DNA of 64,000 bases from Pseudoalteromonas piscicida (GTDB lineage Bacteria > Pseudomonadota > Gammaproteobacteria > Enterobacterales > Alteromonadaceae). The notes beneath the pieces are model-generated. The model was not told the DNA's origin, did not search any database, and saw only the letters and a program-made list of their open reading frames with translations. The translations under genes and the position numbers were made by a program. Positions 28,085 to 36,058 of the stretch are shown piece by piece. The first letter of the stretch is position 1. Each line of letters starts with the position of its first letter. The DNA lies in contig NZ_NKHF01000052.1 in the NCBI RefSeq assembly GCF_002744175.1, forward strand, positions 28,608 through 92,607. The letters run 5' to 3'.

Positions 28085-29143
28085 TTAATCAAGCCCCTGC
28101 TCTTTTACTACGCGGTCAAACATTGCGATAACATCAGTCACTTCAATTTGTGACATTAAATCGCTTCCTTTTACTCGGGTCCCCCAAGGCAGTTCACTCG
28201 CTGGCTTCCCCTTTTGTGCTACTAGGTTTTGATGGTACACCTCGACCACATAGTCTTGGTACAGGTAAGGGCCTGTTCGTGTTGGGTTTGAATGGGCGTA
28301 TAGGCCTATAACAGGCGTGCCAACCGTCACTGCCATGTGAGCAGGTCCAGTATCAGGTGCCAGTACTAAATCAGCTTGTTCGAGTACACATAAGAGCGTT
28401 TTTAAGTCTGTTTTGCCTACGAGATTTAATAACTCGGACTGACTCTCTTTTTGGATCTCTGCCGCTAAGCTATGCTCCATCTCCGTCGGCCCTCCTGTGA
28501 TCACTACGTTGAAGCCATTTTTGACAGCGTGATCTGCAATAGCAGCATACCTTTGCGGTAGCCAGTTGCGCTCTGCTTTACTTGCCGCTGGAGAAATAAC
28601 AAAGACTTTTCCAGTTGGAAGCAATGCTTGAGCAGATGCTTTGTGGCTGTCGGTGACAGGCATATTCCAGCTTGGTTGTTCGCATTCTGCACCAATTGCA
28701 CGGGCAAAGTTTTGAAACCCTTCAAGTACATGAGGCGATTCCTGTGGGGCGATCCGCTTGTTGATAAACAAGCTATGAAGCTCTTTGGAGCGCCCCTTAT
28801 CAAATCCGATTTTTTGTTTTGCGGGGATCACGCGAGCAACCAGGTTTGCTCTCAATGCGACTTGCATGTGTAGCAAAACATCAAACTTTTGACCTTTGAA
28901 CTTGGCCTTTAATGCTTTAATAGCTGCTTTCCCCTGCTTTTTGTCAAATACCACCAGCTCGACTCCTGGTAGGTCAGCTAATAACATGGCTTCTACTTTA
29001 CCTATTACCCAAGTAATCTTAGCCTGTGGATGAGCTCGTTGGATCGCTTGTACAGCACTAACGGCATGGCAAACATCACCAATAGCTGAAAGTCGCAAAA
29101 TGCAAATGGAGGATAAAGAGTTGCTCAAAACATTTGTTCTCAT
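28085..29143 (-). CDS. LPS heptosyltransferase, glycosyltransferase family 9
   Basis: A 352-residue GT-B enzyme predicted to add L,D-heptose from ADP-heptose to the LPS core. The N-terminal half starts ICILRLSAIGDVCHAVSA, typical of WaaC/WaaF. The C-terminal half holds VISPAASKAERNWLPQRYA and the nucleotide-site signature LAPDTGPAHMAVTVGTPVIGLYAHSNPTRTGP. I cannot tell from sequence whether it adds heptose I or II. It shares a transcript with gmhB. Confidence 0.88.
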   Translation of the reverse strand: MRTNVLSNSLSSICILRLSAIGDVCHAVSAVQAIQRAHPQAKITWVIGKVEAMLLADLPGVELVVFDKKQGKAAIKALKAKFKGQKFDVLLHMQVALRANLVARVIPAKQKIGFDKGRSKELHSLFINKRIAPQESPHVLEGFQNFARAIGAECEQPSWNMPVTDSHKASAQALLPTGKVFVISPAASKAERNWLPQRYAAIADHAVKNGFNVVITGGPTEMEHSLAAEIQKESQSELLNLVGKTDLKTLLCVLEQADLVLAPDTGPAHMAVTVGTPVIGLYAHSNPTRTGPYLYQDYVVEVYHQNLVAQKGKPASELPWGTRVKGSDLMSQIEVTDVIAMFDRVVKEQGLD

Positions 29144-29251
29144 GGAAAGTAACAGGCGCTTGATCTTAAATTAATCAAACAAGTTTGCAAGTTTCACTGA
29201 TCACGAAAAATCGTTAGAATATAACAATTAATTCTCAAGAATACCGAAACA

Positions 29252-29965
29252 GTGCAGATCATTAAGCAACCACATTACTTTTTACTTACCCCCTCTCACT
29301 CAGCACTGACTATTTCGGCGGAAATGTTTGAGCCTGAATATTGGCAGAATAACAATGCAGTTGTTGGTTCCAAGCAGGGCCGAGCGACGGCTTGGTTTGT
29401 GAAATTTAACCAAGGAGTTGCTGTACTCAAGCATTATTATCGTGGTGGCTTAATCGGAAAACTACTGAGTGACCAATATATTTTCACACGATTAGAAAAC
29501 ACTCGTGTATATCAAGAGTTTGCTTTACTCGAGCAGTTACAAGCTTTGGGATTACCCGTACCTGCACCTATTGCAGCCAGAATATCGCTTCGCTTTGGTA
29601 TTTATCGTGCAGATATTTTGACCGAAGCCGTGGATGATGCCACCAGTGTTTGCGAAATATTACAAACTCGAGCACTTAGCAACGATGAACTGGAAAGAAT
29701 CGCTCACACAATAGCAAAGTTCCATCGCGCAGGGGCTTATCATGATGACTTAAATATCAACAACATTTTGTTTAACGGCGACGGAGAAGTCTTTCTCATC
29801 GATTTTGACAAAGGCAAGATGCTGAAACCTGCTGCTACATGGCAACAGGCAAATATCGATCGCTTGCAGCGCTCTTTTAAAAAAGAGGCCGGCAAATGGC
29901 CGACCTTTTATTTTGAAGATAATCAGTGGCAAGCTTTGGTTCAAGCCTACCGCAGCTCGGTTTAA
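29252..29965 (+). CDS. kdkA: 3-deoxy-D-manno-octulosonic acid kinase
   Basis: A small protein-kinase-like enzyme of 237 residues that phosphorylates Kdo on lipid A, known from bacteria with a single phosphorylated Kdo such as Haemophilus and Vibrio. The catalytic loop [12 protein letters not shown] and the metal-binding VFLIDFDKG are both present; the glycine-poor N-lobe GGLIGK is also seen. It is divergent from the heptosyltransferase and converges on hldE, overlapping its stop by four bases. KdkA suggests the core here has one Kdo. Confidence 0.92.
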   Translation: MQIIKQPHYFLLTPSHSALTISAEMFEPEYWQNNNAVVGSKQGRATAWFVKFNQGVAVLKHYYRGGLIGKLLSDQYIFTRLENTRVYQEFALLEQLQALGLPVPAPIAARISLRFGIYRADILTEAVDDATSVCEILQTRALSNDELERIAHTIAKFHRAGAYHDDLNINNILFNGDGEVFLIDFDKGKMLKPAATWQQANIDRLQRSFKKEAGKWPTFYFEDNQWQALVQAYRSSV

Positions 29966-31410
29966 CTTTTTTGCAGCTGTGCTTTTTTAATCACATTCGA
30001 AGTCGAGCAACCATCAAGGAATGGCAACACCTCAACCTTTCCTCCCTGATTCAGGACATGCTCGGCACCTGCAATATCTTCCACCTTGTAATCGCCCCCT
30101 TTGACTAAAATGTCAGGACTGACCATTTCTATCAGCTTGGCAGGCGTATCATTTTCTTCAACAAGACCAAATGGGATCACCCAGTCAACAGACGCTAGTG
30201 CAGAAAGCACCATAGCTCGCTCTTGAAGCGGGTTGATTGGACGCTCTGGTCCTTTCAGGCGTGCAATAGACTCATCGTTATTTAAACCGACAACCAATCT
30301 GTCCCCCATTGCTTTCGCTTGCGCTAAGTAACGCACATGTCCTGCATGGAGAATGTCAAAGCAACCATTAGTGAATACAATCGTTTCACCGTTTTGTTTT
30401 GCGAAAGAAATATGCTTCAACACTTCCTCAAATGGTGTTTGATAATGCTCACCAGTTTCGCGCAGGTATTGCCCTAACTTTCGGCTCAATTCCTCTGGTG
30501 ATACCGTTGCCGCACCAAGTTTGCTTACCGCGATCCCTGCTGCAATATTAGCAACTTCAACTGCATCTTTCGCAGACATGCCCGCCCCAAGCATAGTCGT
30601 GAGTGTGGCAATTACCGTATCGCCTGCACCGGTTACATCGCTAACTTCCTGAACTTGCGCTGGAAAGTCATGCTTTTCAGTTGCGGTTATCAAAGACATG
30701 CCCTGCTCTGAGCGAGTCAGAAGCATTGCGCCAATACCTGACTCTTTGAGCAACTCCCGTGCACTTGCGGTTAATGACTCTTCAGAGCTCGCGTCACCTC
30801 CAGCTAATTTAAACTCATTTAAATTTGGAGTAATAAAATCGGCACCACGATACAAACTTAGGTCACTATTTTTCGGGTCAATCAGTACGGTTTTGCCAGC
30901 CGCTTTCGCAACGGCAATCATCTGAGAAATAGCACAAAGTGCACCTTTGTTGTAATCACTAAACAGCACAAAGTCGTAGTTATCAACCTCTTGCTTTAGA
31001 CGCTCAAGCAATAATTGGCTGTGGGATAATTGAAAAGGCTCTTCTAAATCTAAACGCACCACCTGCTGATGACGACTGATCACCCGCATTTTAGCAATGG
31101 TTGGCAATTCAACCACATTAACCAAACTCGACTCTATTTTTTCTTGCGTCAAAATAGCTTCTAAAGTTTTACCATTGTCGTCTTCACCAATTAGGCCAAG
31201 TAAGCCGACCTTGCCATCGAGATGCGCTATGTTTTTAGCAACGTTTGCAGCACCACCGGCTTTGTCTTCCAACGCACTGACTTTGACCACAGGTACAGGC
31301 GCCTCAGGAGAGATCCTGCCAGTATCGCCATGCCAGTAGCGGTCAAGCATAACATCGCCGACAACCAACACTCGGGCCTGATTAAGCTGTTGTAGTGCGG
31401 CTAAATTCAT
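29962..31410 (-). CDS. hldE: Bifunctional heptose-7-phosphate kinase / heptose-1-phosphate adenylyltransferase
   Basis: Makes heptose-1,7-bisphosphate and later ADP-heptose. The protein is 482 residues in two domains. The N-terminal PfkB-type kinase (1-315) holds [22 protein letters not shown] and [11 protein letters not shown]. The C-terminal cytidylyltransferase-like domain (about 345-482) holds [16 protein letters not shown]. It overlaps gmhA by four bases on the upstream side, so gmhA-hldE are translationally coupled. Confidence 0.97.
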   Translation of the reverse strand: MNLAALQQLNQARVLVVGDVMLDRYWHGDTGRISPEAPVPVVKVSALEDKAGGAANVAKNIAHLDGKVGLLGLIGEDDNGKTLEAILTQEKIESSLVNVVELPTIAKMRVISRHQQVVRLDLEEPFQLSHSQLLLERLKQEVDNYDFVLFSDYNKGALCAISQMIAVAKAAGKTVLIDPKNSDLSLYRGADFITPNLNEFKLAGGDASSEESLTASARELLKESGIGAMLLTRSEQGMSLITATEKHDFPAQVQEVSDVTGAGDTVIATLTTMLGAGMSAKDAVEVANIAAGIAVSKLGAATVSPEELSRKLGQYLRETGEHYQTPFEEVLKHISFAKQNGETIVFTNGCFDILHAGHVRYLAQAKAMGDRLVVGLNNDESIARLKGPERPINPLQERAMVLSALASVDWVIPFGLVEENDTPAKLIEMVSPDILVKGGDYKVEDIAGAEHVLNQGGKVEVLPFLDGCSTSNVIKKAQLQKS

Positions 31411-32003
31411 GCTTTTTGCTCCGCCTCAACAAGCATATCTACCGCTTCACATAGCCAGTGGCCAATAAACATATGCGCTTCTTGAATACGTGCAGTTTCA
31501 TCGTTAGCAATGATAATTGGTAGTTTCGCAATATCTTTCACTTTTCCACCTGTCCGTCCTGTTAAGGCAACGGTAAAAGCGCCAATGTCATTGGCAGCCT
31601 GAAGCGCTAAATTAATATTTGGACTCGTGCCTGAGGTGGTCAAGCCAATAACCATGTCTTCTGGTTTGCACAATGCTTGCACTTGACGTTCAAACACCGA
31701 GTCAAAATGATAGTCATTGCTATGCGCTGTAAGAATAGAAGTGTCTGTAGTCAGAGCAATAGATGCCAGAGGTCCACGCTCTAACTTATAACGCACCACA
31801 AACTCCGCAGCTAAATGCTGTGCGTCTGCGGCACTGCCACCATTACCAAACCAAATCACTTTACCGCCAGCAGCCAACGTGCTCTGGCAGGCTTCCAATA
31901 GCTCTACACACTCTTGGTGATAGTTTGCCATGGTTTCGAAGACATCGACATGGCGCTGTAAGCTTGCTAAGTAGCTTTGTGCTACTTGTTCATTCAATGA
32001 CAT
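31407..32003 (-). CDS. gmhA: Sedoheptulose-7-phosphate isomerase
   Basis: First enzyme of ADP-heptose synthesis, converting sedoheptulose-7-phosphate to heptose-7-phosphate. The protein is 198 residues, with a SIS fold: [23 protein letters not shown], then [10 protein letters not shown] and [16 protein letters not shown] near the end. It lies 40 bases after the Wzi-like gene on the same strand and overlaps hldE. Confidence 0.96.
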   Translation of the reverse strand: MSLNEQVAQSYLASLQRHVDVFETMANYHQECVELLEACQSTLAAGGKVIWFGNGGSAADAQHLAAEFVVRYKLERGPLASIALTTDTSILTAHSNDYHFDSVFERQVQALCKPEDMVIGLTTSGTSPNINLALQAANDIGAFTVALTGRTGGKVKDIAKLPIIIANDETARIQEAHMFIGHWLCEAVDMLVEAEQKA

Positions 32004-32043
32004 ATTTATTCCTAAACTATTCTATGCTCGTCCCGTGTAATAC

Positions 32044-33489
32044 TTACCAGTATACATGGACTGATAACCAAGTGTAATTCTCACCAAAGACATCTTTACC
32101 TAAGGTTAATTTGGTTTCGACTTGCTTGCTGTATGCTTCGCCGATATGGGCGAGCTCGAATTCGTATCCACGCTCATATTCAGCCCCCATTTCACCTAGT
32201 TCGTTAAAATAGTTACTTTCATTATCGATTACGGAAAGTTTAGCACGCCACAGCGAACGATAGTCAGACTGATAGGTCCCTTCTAAGACATGAACTTGTG
32301 CCGGCGCACCATCGTCAAACTGGCGATGATTTCCAGCAAAATGACCAATAACAAATCCATCTATTGTATTGCCTGTGGTTTCATAAATTTCATTGACGTA
32401 CCACAAGCTCTCCATGTCGGTAAATTCATACCTAAGTGAAGCTTTCGGTGTAAGCTGAGGAAGAAAAACCCCTACACTCGTTGCAGTATTGCCGAATAGG
32501 TAGTTTTTATGGTTGTTTGTATCCTCACCACCATACTCCAGATACCACTGGGCTTTCGTTCCATACTCTGTAGTGAAGCTCGTTGTAATAGTCGCCCACT
32601 GGTCACCTAACTCGTCATCTTGAGCAAGATCTTCCGTCCTATTATCACTGCCAGCAGGGTCAATATACGCTTTAATGAAATCCCCGAAATCAACTTTTCT
32701 CGGTCCACCACCAAATTGCAGTACTCGATTTAAACCAATTTTCCAACCATCTAACGGTTCAATACTAAAATGAGTACCTGCAATCTTGGGTGTGCCATCA
32801 TGAAGTGTTCCTTGGAACTTTATTCCCTGTTGAACTTTCTCTAGTTCCGAGTAAAAAAGCTCAAAGTCGAAGTTCCACCAGTTTTTCACCGGCACCACTA
32901 ATCCAAGCGAAGCTGATAATGACGGTTTTGCGTTGTTTGAGTAAACCTGAGCGGAATGTTTAAACGGTGAAAACCAGTGCTCTTTGTAGCCTAAATTTAG
33001 CTGTAGGTTACCAAACGACATACCATAAAAAGTATTATACGGAACTAGTTTATTTGCTTCTGCTCGATATTCTGCGCCAATTTGCAAAATACTAGTGTCA
33101 CTGCCACGCCAAACACCAGCAAACCCTAATTCAGCATATTCACCGCTTAAGTTTCCTCTATCATTTGCAATCTGCTTTTCTTCCCCACTGTCAACACGCA
33201 ATGTTATCGAGCGCTGAGTTATCCCATCACTTTGCAAGTAAGGGGCAATCCCCTCGCTGATACTTTGATGCAAGCTAGGATCTCTTTGCTTTAGATTCGT
33301 CAAGTGCATCTTGATTTCACTGATACGATAAGGCTTAGCCATTGGTGTACCAACTGTCACGGCAAACATTTTGTCAATTTGATATTCCAATAGCGGATCT
33401 TGACCTATAGGTAAATAGGCTGTGGGACTTGCTATAACTAAATTCGAAGCGAATATGCCACAACAAGCAAGTATTTGAGCTAAATTCAT
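32044..33489 (-). CDS. Wzi-family capsule assembly / outer-membrane beta-barrel protein
   Basis: A 481-residue exported protein with an N-terminal signal peptide of about 20 residues ending SPTA. It resembles Wzi, an outer-membrane barrel that helps anchor capsular polysaccharide: QIDKMFAVTVGTPMAKPYRISEI, then YGMSFGNLQLNLGYKEHWFSP, and many alternating aromatic/hydrophobic beta strands to a C-terminal YTWLSVHVYW ending in an aromatic residue. It precedes gmhA by 40 bases on the same strand. No capsule cluster is here, so its partner polysaccharide is unknown. Confidence 0.82.
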   Translation of the reverse strand: MNLAQILACCGIFASNLVIASPTAYLPIGQDPLLEYQIDKMFAVTVGTPMAKPYRISEIKMHLTNLKQRDPSLHQSISEGIAPYLQSDGITQRSITLRVDSGEEKQIANDRGNLSGEYAELGFAGVWRGSDTSILQIGAEYRAEANKLVPYNTFYGMSFGNLQLNLGYKEHWFSPFKHSAQVYSNNAKPSLSASLGLVVPVKNWWNFDFELFYSELEKVQQGIKFQGTLHDGTPKIAGTHFSIEPLDGWKIGLNRVLQFGGGPRKVDFGDFIKAYIDPAGSDNRTEDLAQDDELGDQWATITTSFTTEYGTKAQWYLEYGGEDTNNHKNYLFGNTATSVGVFLPQLTPKASLRYEFTDMESLWYVNEIYETTGNTIDGFVIGHFAGNHRQFDDGAPAQVHVLEGTYQSDYRSLWRAKLSVIDNESNYFNELGEMGAEYERGYEFELAHIGEAYSKQVETKLTLGKDVFGENYTWLSVHVYW

Positions 33490-33634
33490 TTTGTTATTCC
33501 ATTACATCTATTGCGCTGAATATTACCAAACCAGAAGCCCCGAGGCATCTGTTGAACTGTGTAAAATTGTGTAGTTCGTTCTAATTTACGTCATAACAAG
33601 GTAAAATAACGATTTTTGAGCTGAAGCGATTTCC

Positions 33635-34902
33635 ATGGCGCGCCGAATTTATTCTCTATTATTGCTAGTATTAGCACCTGTTCTGTTAAGTTACTTGTAT
33701 TTCATTCGAGGCAAAAAAAATCCAGGCTATCGCGTCCACTTTACAGAGCGTCTCGGGTTTGGGCTAACGAACTTGCCACAGCACAGTATTGTGATCCATT
33801 GTGCCTCTGTTGGCGAAGTGCTTGCAGCTACAGTGCTGATCAAATCAATTCAGTGCTCTCATAAAAAAACGCCGATCATCATCACCTGTAACACTCCCAC
33901 GGGGAAAGCAGAAATTGCAAAAGCGTTTAAAGGCAACTCCCAAATTAGCGCCTGTTATTTACCCATAGACTTTGGGTTTGCTGTTAGGCGGTTTTTCAAC
34001 GCGCTCAAACCAAAACAGCTTATTGTCATGGAAACGGAGTTGTGGCCAAACTTATTTTATTATGCCAAACGAAATCAATGTAATACTCTAGTAGTCAATG
34101 CACGATTATCCGAGAAGTCATTTCAAGGTTACAAGAAGCATGCTTGGTTAACCAAAGGACTTATTAACAACATCGACTTACTCGCGGCCCACAACAGTGA
34201 AGATGGAGAACGTTTTATCCAGCTCGGGCTGGACAAAACTAAGCTTCATATTACCGGTTCAATTAAATTTGATATTTCTATTACTGAAGAAGACGCAGTA
34301 AAAGCTAAGCAATTTAAAGCCAATTACCCAGGGCGACCGATCTGGCTTGCTGGTTCGACCCATCCAAAGGAGCACGAGCAAGTAATTGCCGCTCATTTAC
34401 AGGTAGCCAAGCAGATAGACAATGCATTACTTATTATCGCGCCTCGTCACCCTGAGCAGTTTCAAGCCGTTGCCAATTATCTACATGAGCAAAACGTGCC
34501 ATTTCGCGAAAAAGTCTAGACGAAAATAATGCAGATGCATGTATTCTATTGGCTGATACACTGGGTGAATTGAAATGGTTGTTTGGCAGTGCCGATGTTG
34601 CTTATATTGGTGGTAGCCTAATTGAACGCGGGGGGCATAATCCACTTGAAGCAGCAGCGCATGGCGTTCCTGTAATTAGTGGCCCGCATACTTATAACTT
34701 TGCTCATATTTATCCGCAACTACAATCACAACAGGGTGCTATTGTCGTGCAAAACAGCAAGCATCTTGCTGAACAGGTCATTGCTTTATTCAAGAATAAG
34801 CAGCTTCGACAACAGACCGGAGAGCACGCAAAAGCAGTGCTGCTTCAAAATGTGGGCGCGGTGGACAAGACAATTCAATTAATCAATATCGGTTTGGAGT
34901 AA
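33635..34902 (+). pseudogene. waaA: Kdo transferase gene waaA, split by a frameshift
   Basis: WaaA transfers Kdo from CMP-Kdo to lipid IVA on the inner membrane. The first frame (33635-34519) holds the N-terminal anchor, IHCASVGEV, METELWPNLF and IKFDI, and stops at TAG after FREKV. The rest (from about 34515 to 34902) lies in the -1 frame and has VLLADTLGEL-like ILLADTLGELKWLF, GGSLIERGGHNPLEAAAHG and GPHTYNF. A sixth A in the run at 34509-34513 would restore FREKSLDENNADACILL and a normal protein of about 422 residues. Both halves are otherwise intact. See findings. Confidence 0.9.
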
Positions 34903-34905
34903 CCC

Positions 34906-35448
34906 ATGAAAGAAGTCATCACAGCCATGCAAAATTGGGTAAGCCAAGTAATTGTAAAGTATAACTTTTGTCCATTTGCACGAAAAGAAGTAGAAAGTAA
35001 GACAATACACTACCATGTATCTTCAGCAATCAAGCATGACGACGCCGTCATGGATATGTTGCAGCAGTGCTCGGAGTTAACACTGCACCGCGAACGAGAA
35101 ACCACTTTGGTGATATTCGAGCGAGGTTTTGAAGACTTTAACGAATTTTTAGATTTAGTGGACCTTGCGAATGCGCTCTTAGTTGCACAAGGGTTCGAAG
35201 GCACTTATCAAATTGCCAACTTCCACCCTGATTATGTGTTCGCCGACAGTGAAGATGATGACGCGGCAAATTACACCAATCGAGCTCCTTACCCTACGTT
35301 ACATCTGATCCGTGAAGAGAGCATGGCACAAGCCTTAGAAGAGTATGACGACCCAGAGCAAATCCCAGAAAACAATATTCGCTTAGCCAGACGTAAGGGC
35401 ACTGCATTTTGGCAGCATTTACTACAGCAGTGTCAGCATCAGGGTTAA
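34906..35448 (+). CDS. DUF1415 family protein
   Basis: A 180-residue protein of unknown function matching DUF1415: WVSQVIVKYNFCPFARKEVES near the start, then TLVIFERGFEDFNEFLDLVDLA, YQIANFHPDYVFADSEDDDAANYTNRAPYPTLHLIREES, and a C-terminal NIRLARRKGTAFW. It starts three bases after waaA, so the two probably share a transcript. No membrane segment is seen. Confidence 0.85.
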   Translation: MKEVITAMQNWVSQVIVKYNFCPFARKEVESKTIHYHVSSAIKHDDAVMDMLQQCSELTLHRERETTLVIFERGFEDFNEFLDLVDLANALLVAQGFEGTYQIANFHPDYVFADSEDDDAANYTNRAPYPTLHLIREESMAQALEEYDDPEQIPENNIRLARRKGTAFWQHLLQQCQHQG

Positions 35449-35476
35449 TACCAACGAGACGAAAATGGTAAGCACC

Positions 35477-35503
35477 AAAAAGGCTGGATTAACCAGCCTT
35501 TCA
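35477..35503. terminator. Terminator between the DUF1415 gene and ydbL
   Basis: AGGCTGG / CCAGCCT form a seven-pair stem around ATTAA. The minus strand continues with TTTTT, so it best serves the ydbH-ynbE-ydbL operon; the plus-strand U-tract is short. Confidence 0.7.
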
Positions 35504-35533
35504 TATGTAGTAGCGGTAACGCTTCGGTCACTT

Positions 35534-35854
35534 CTATTTTTTCACCCATCGACCATTAACCTGAATAAAGTGTCCTGATTGGGTTTTATTGTAGGCTTTC
35601 TTAGCTGCAAGTGCTTCGACTTGCTCAAGGGTGATCCCGTTCTTTTTCGCCAGCTGCGCATATTTGCTTTTACGCTTTGCATTAATTTCATCGACCAGTT
35701 GTTGCACGCCCTGACCACTTTTGACTACACCAAGGTAACCTGAAGTGGTTTCACCAACTAGCCCTTGCGATTTAGCCTCATCAATTGAAATTGCGAACGC
35801 GGCGAAACTCATACTGAGCCCAATAATTAGGGTAGAGATTGCTTTAAGCTTCAT
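35534..35854 (-). CDS. ydbL: YdbL family periplasmic protein (DUF1318)
   Basis: A 106-residue protein with a cleavable signal peptide (about 1-22, ending FAAFA) and the DUF1318 core: ISIDEAKSQGLVGETTSGYLGVVK, INAKRKSKYAQLAKKNGI, LEQVEALAAKKAYN. In E. coli YdbL acts with YdbH and YnbE, which form a bridge that carries phospholipid to the outer membrane. It is the last gene of ydbH-ynbE-ydbL, nine bases after ynbE. Confidence 0.92.
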   Translation of the reverse strand: MKLKAISTLIIGLSMSFAAFAISIDEAKSQGLVGETTSGYLGVVKSGQGVQQLVDEINAKRKSKYAQLAKKNGITLEQVEALAAKKAYNKTQSGHFIQVNGRWVKK

Positions 35855-35863
35855 AAATCCTCC

Positions 35864-36043
35864 TTAGAATAGCTCGCTGTCTTCGCTGAATAGATTATCG
35901 AGTTCTTTATCCACTTTTACGCGGATCTCATGATCCACTTTTACGTTTAAATTAATCGTTATTGGCTCTTTAGTCTCTACCTGTACTTTATGAGTACAAG
36001 CACTTAACGCAAGTATAGCCACTATTACCAGCATCCATTTCAT
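35864..36043 (-). CDS. ynbE: YnbE family lipoprotein
   Basis: A short gene of 59 codons that is easily missed. It starts with ATG at 36043, nine bases after GAGGAG. The protein begins MKWMLVIVAI and has a lipobox ending LSAC at about 13-16, so the mature form starts at Cys-16. The rest is hydrophilic with a beta-like VETKEPITINLNVKVDHEI and an acidic tail. In E. coli YnbE is an outer-membrane lipoprotein that stacks onto YdbH. The position, between ydbH and ydbL, confirms the call. Confidence 0.9.
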   Translation of the reverse strand: MKWMLVIVAILALSACTHKVQVETKEPITINLNVKVDHEIRVKVDKELDNLFSEDSELF

Positions 36044-36058
36044 TCACTAACGCTCCTC

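Noticed and set aside
34500..34520. Programmed -1 frameshift in waaA as the preferred explanation
   Set aside because: The site is not an X-XXY-YYZ heptamer, and no strong stimulatory hairpin was seen just downstream; a sequence error or mutation is more likely.
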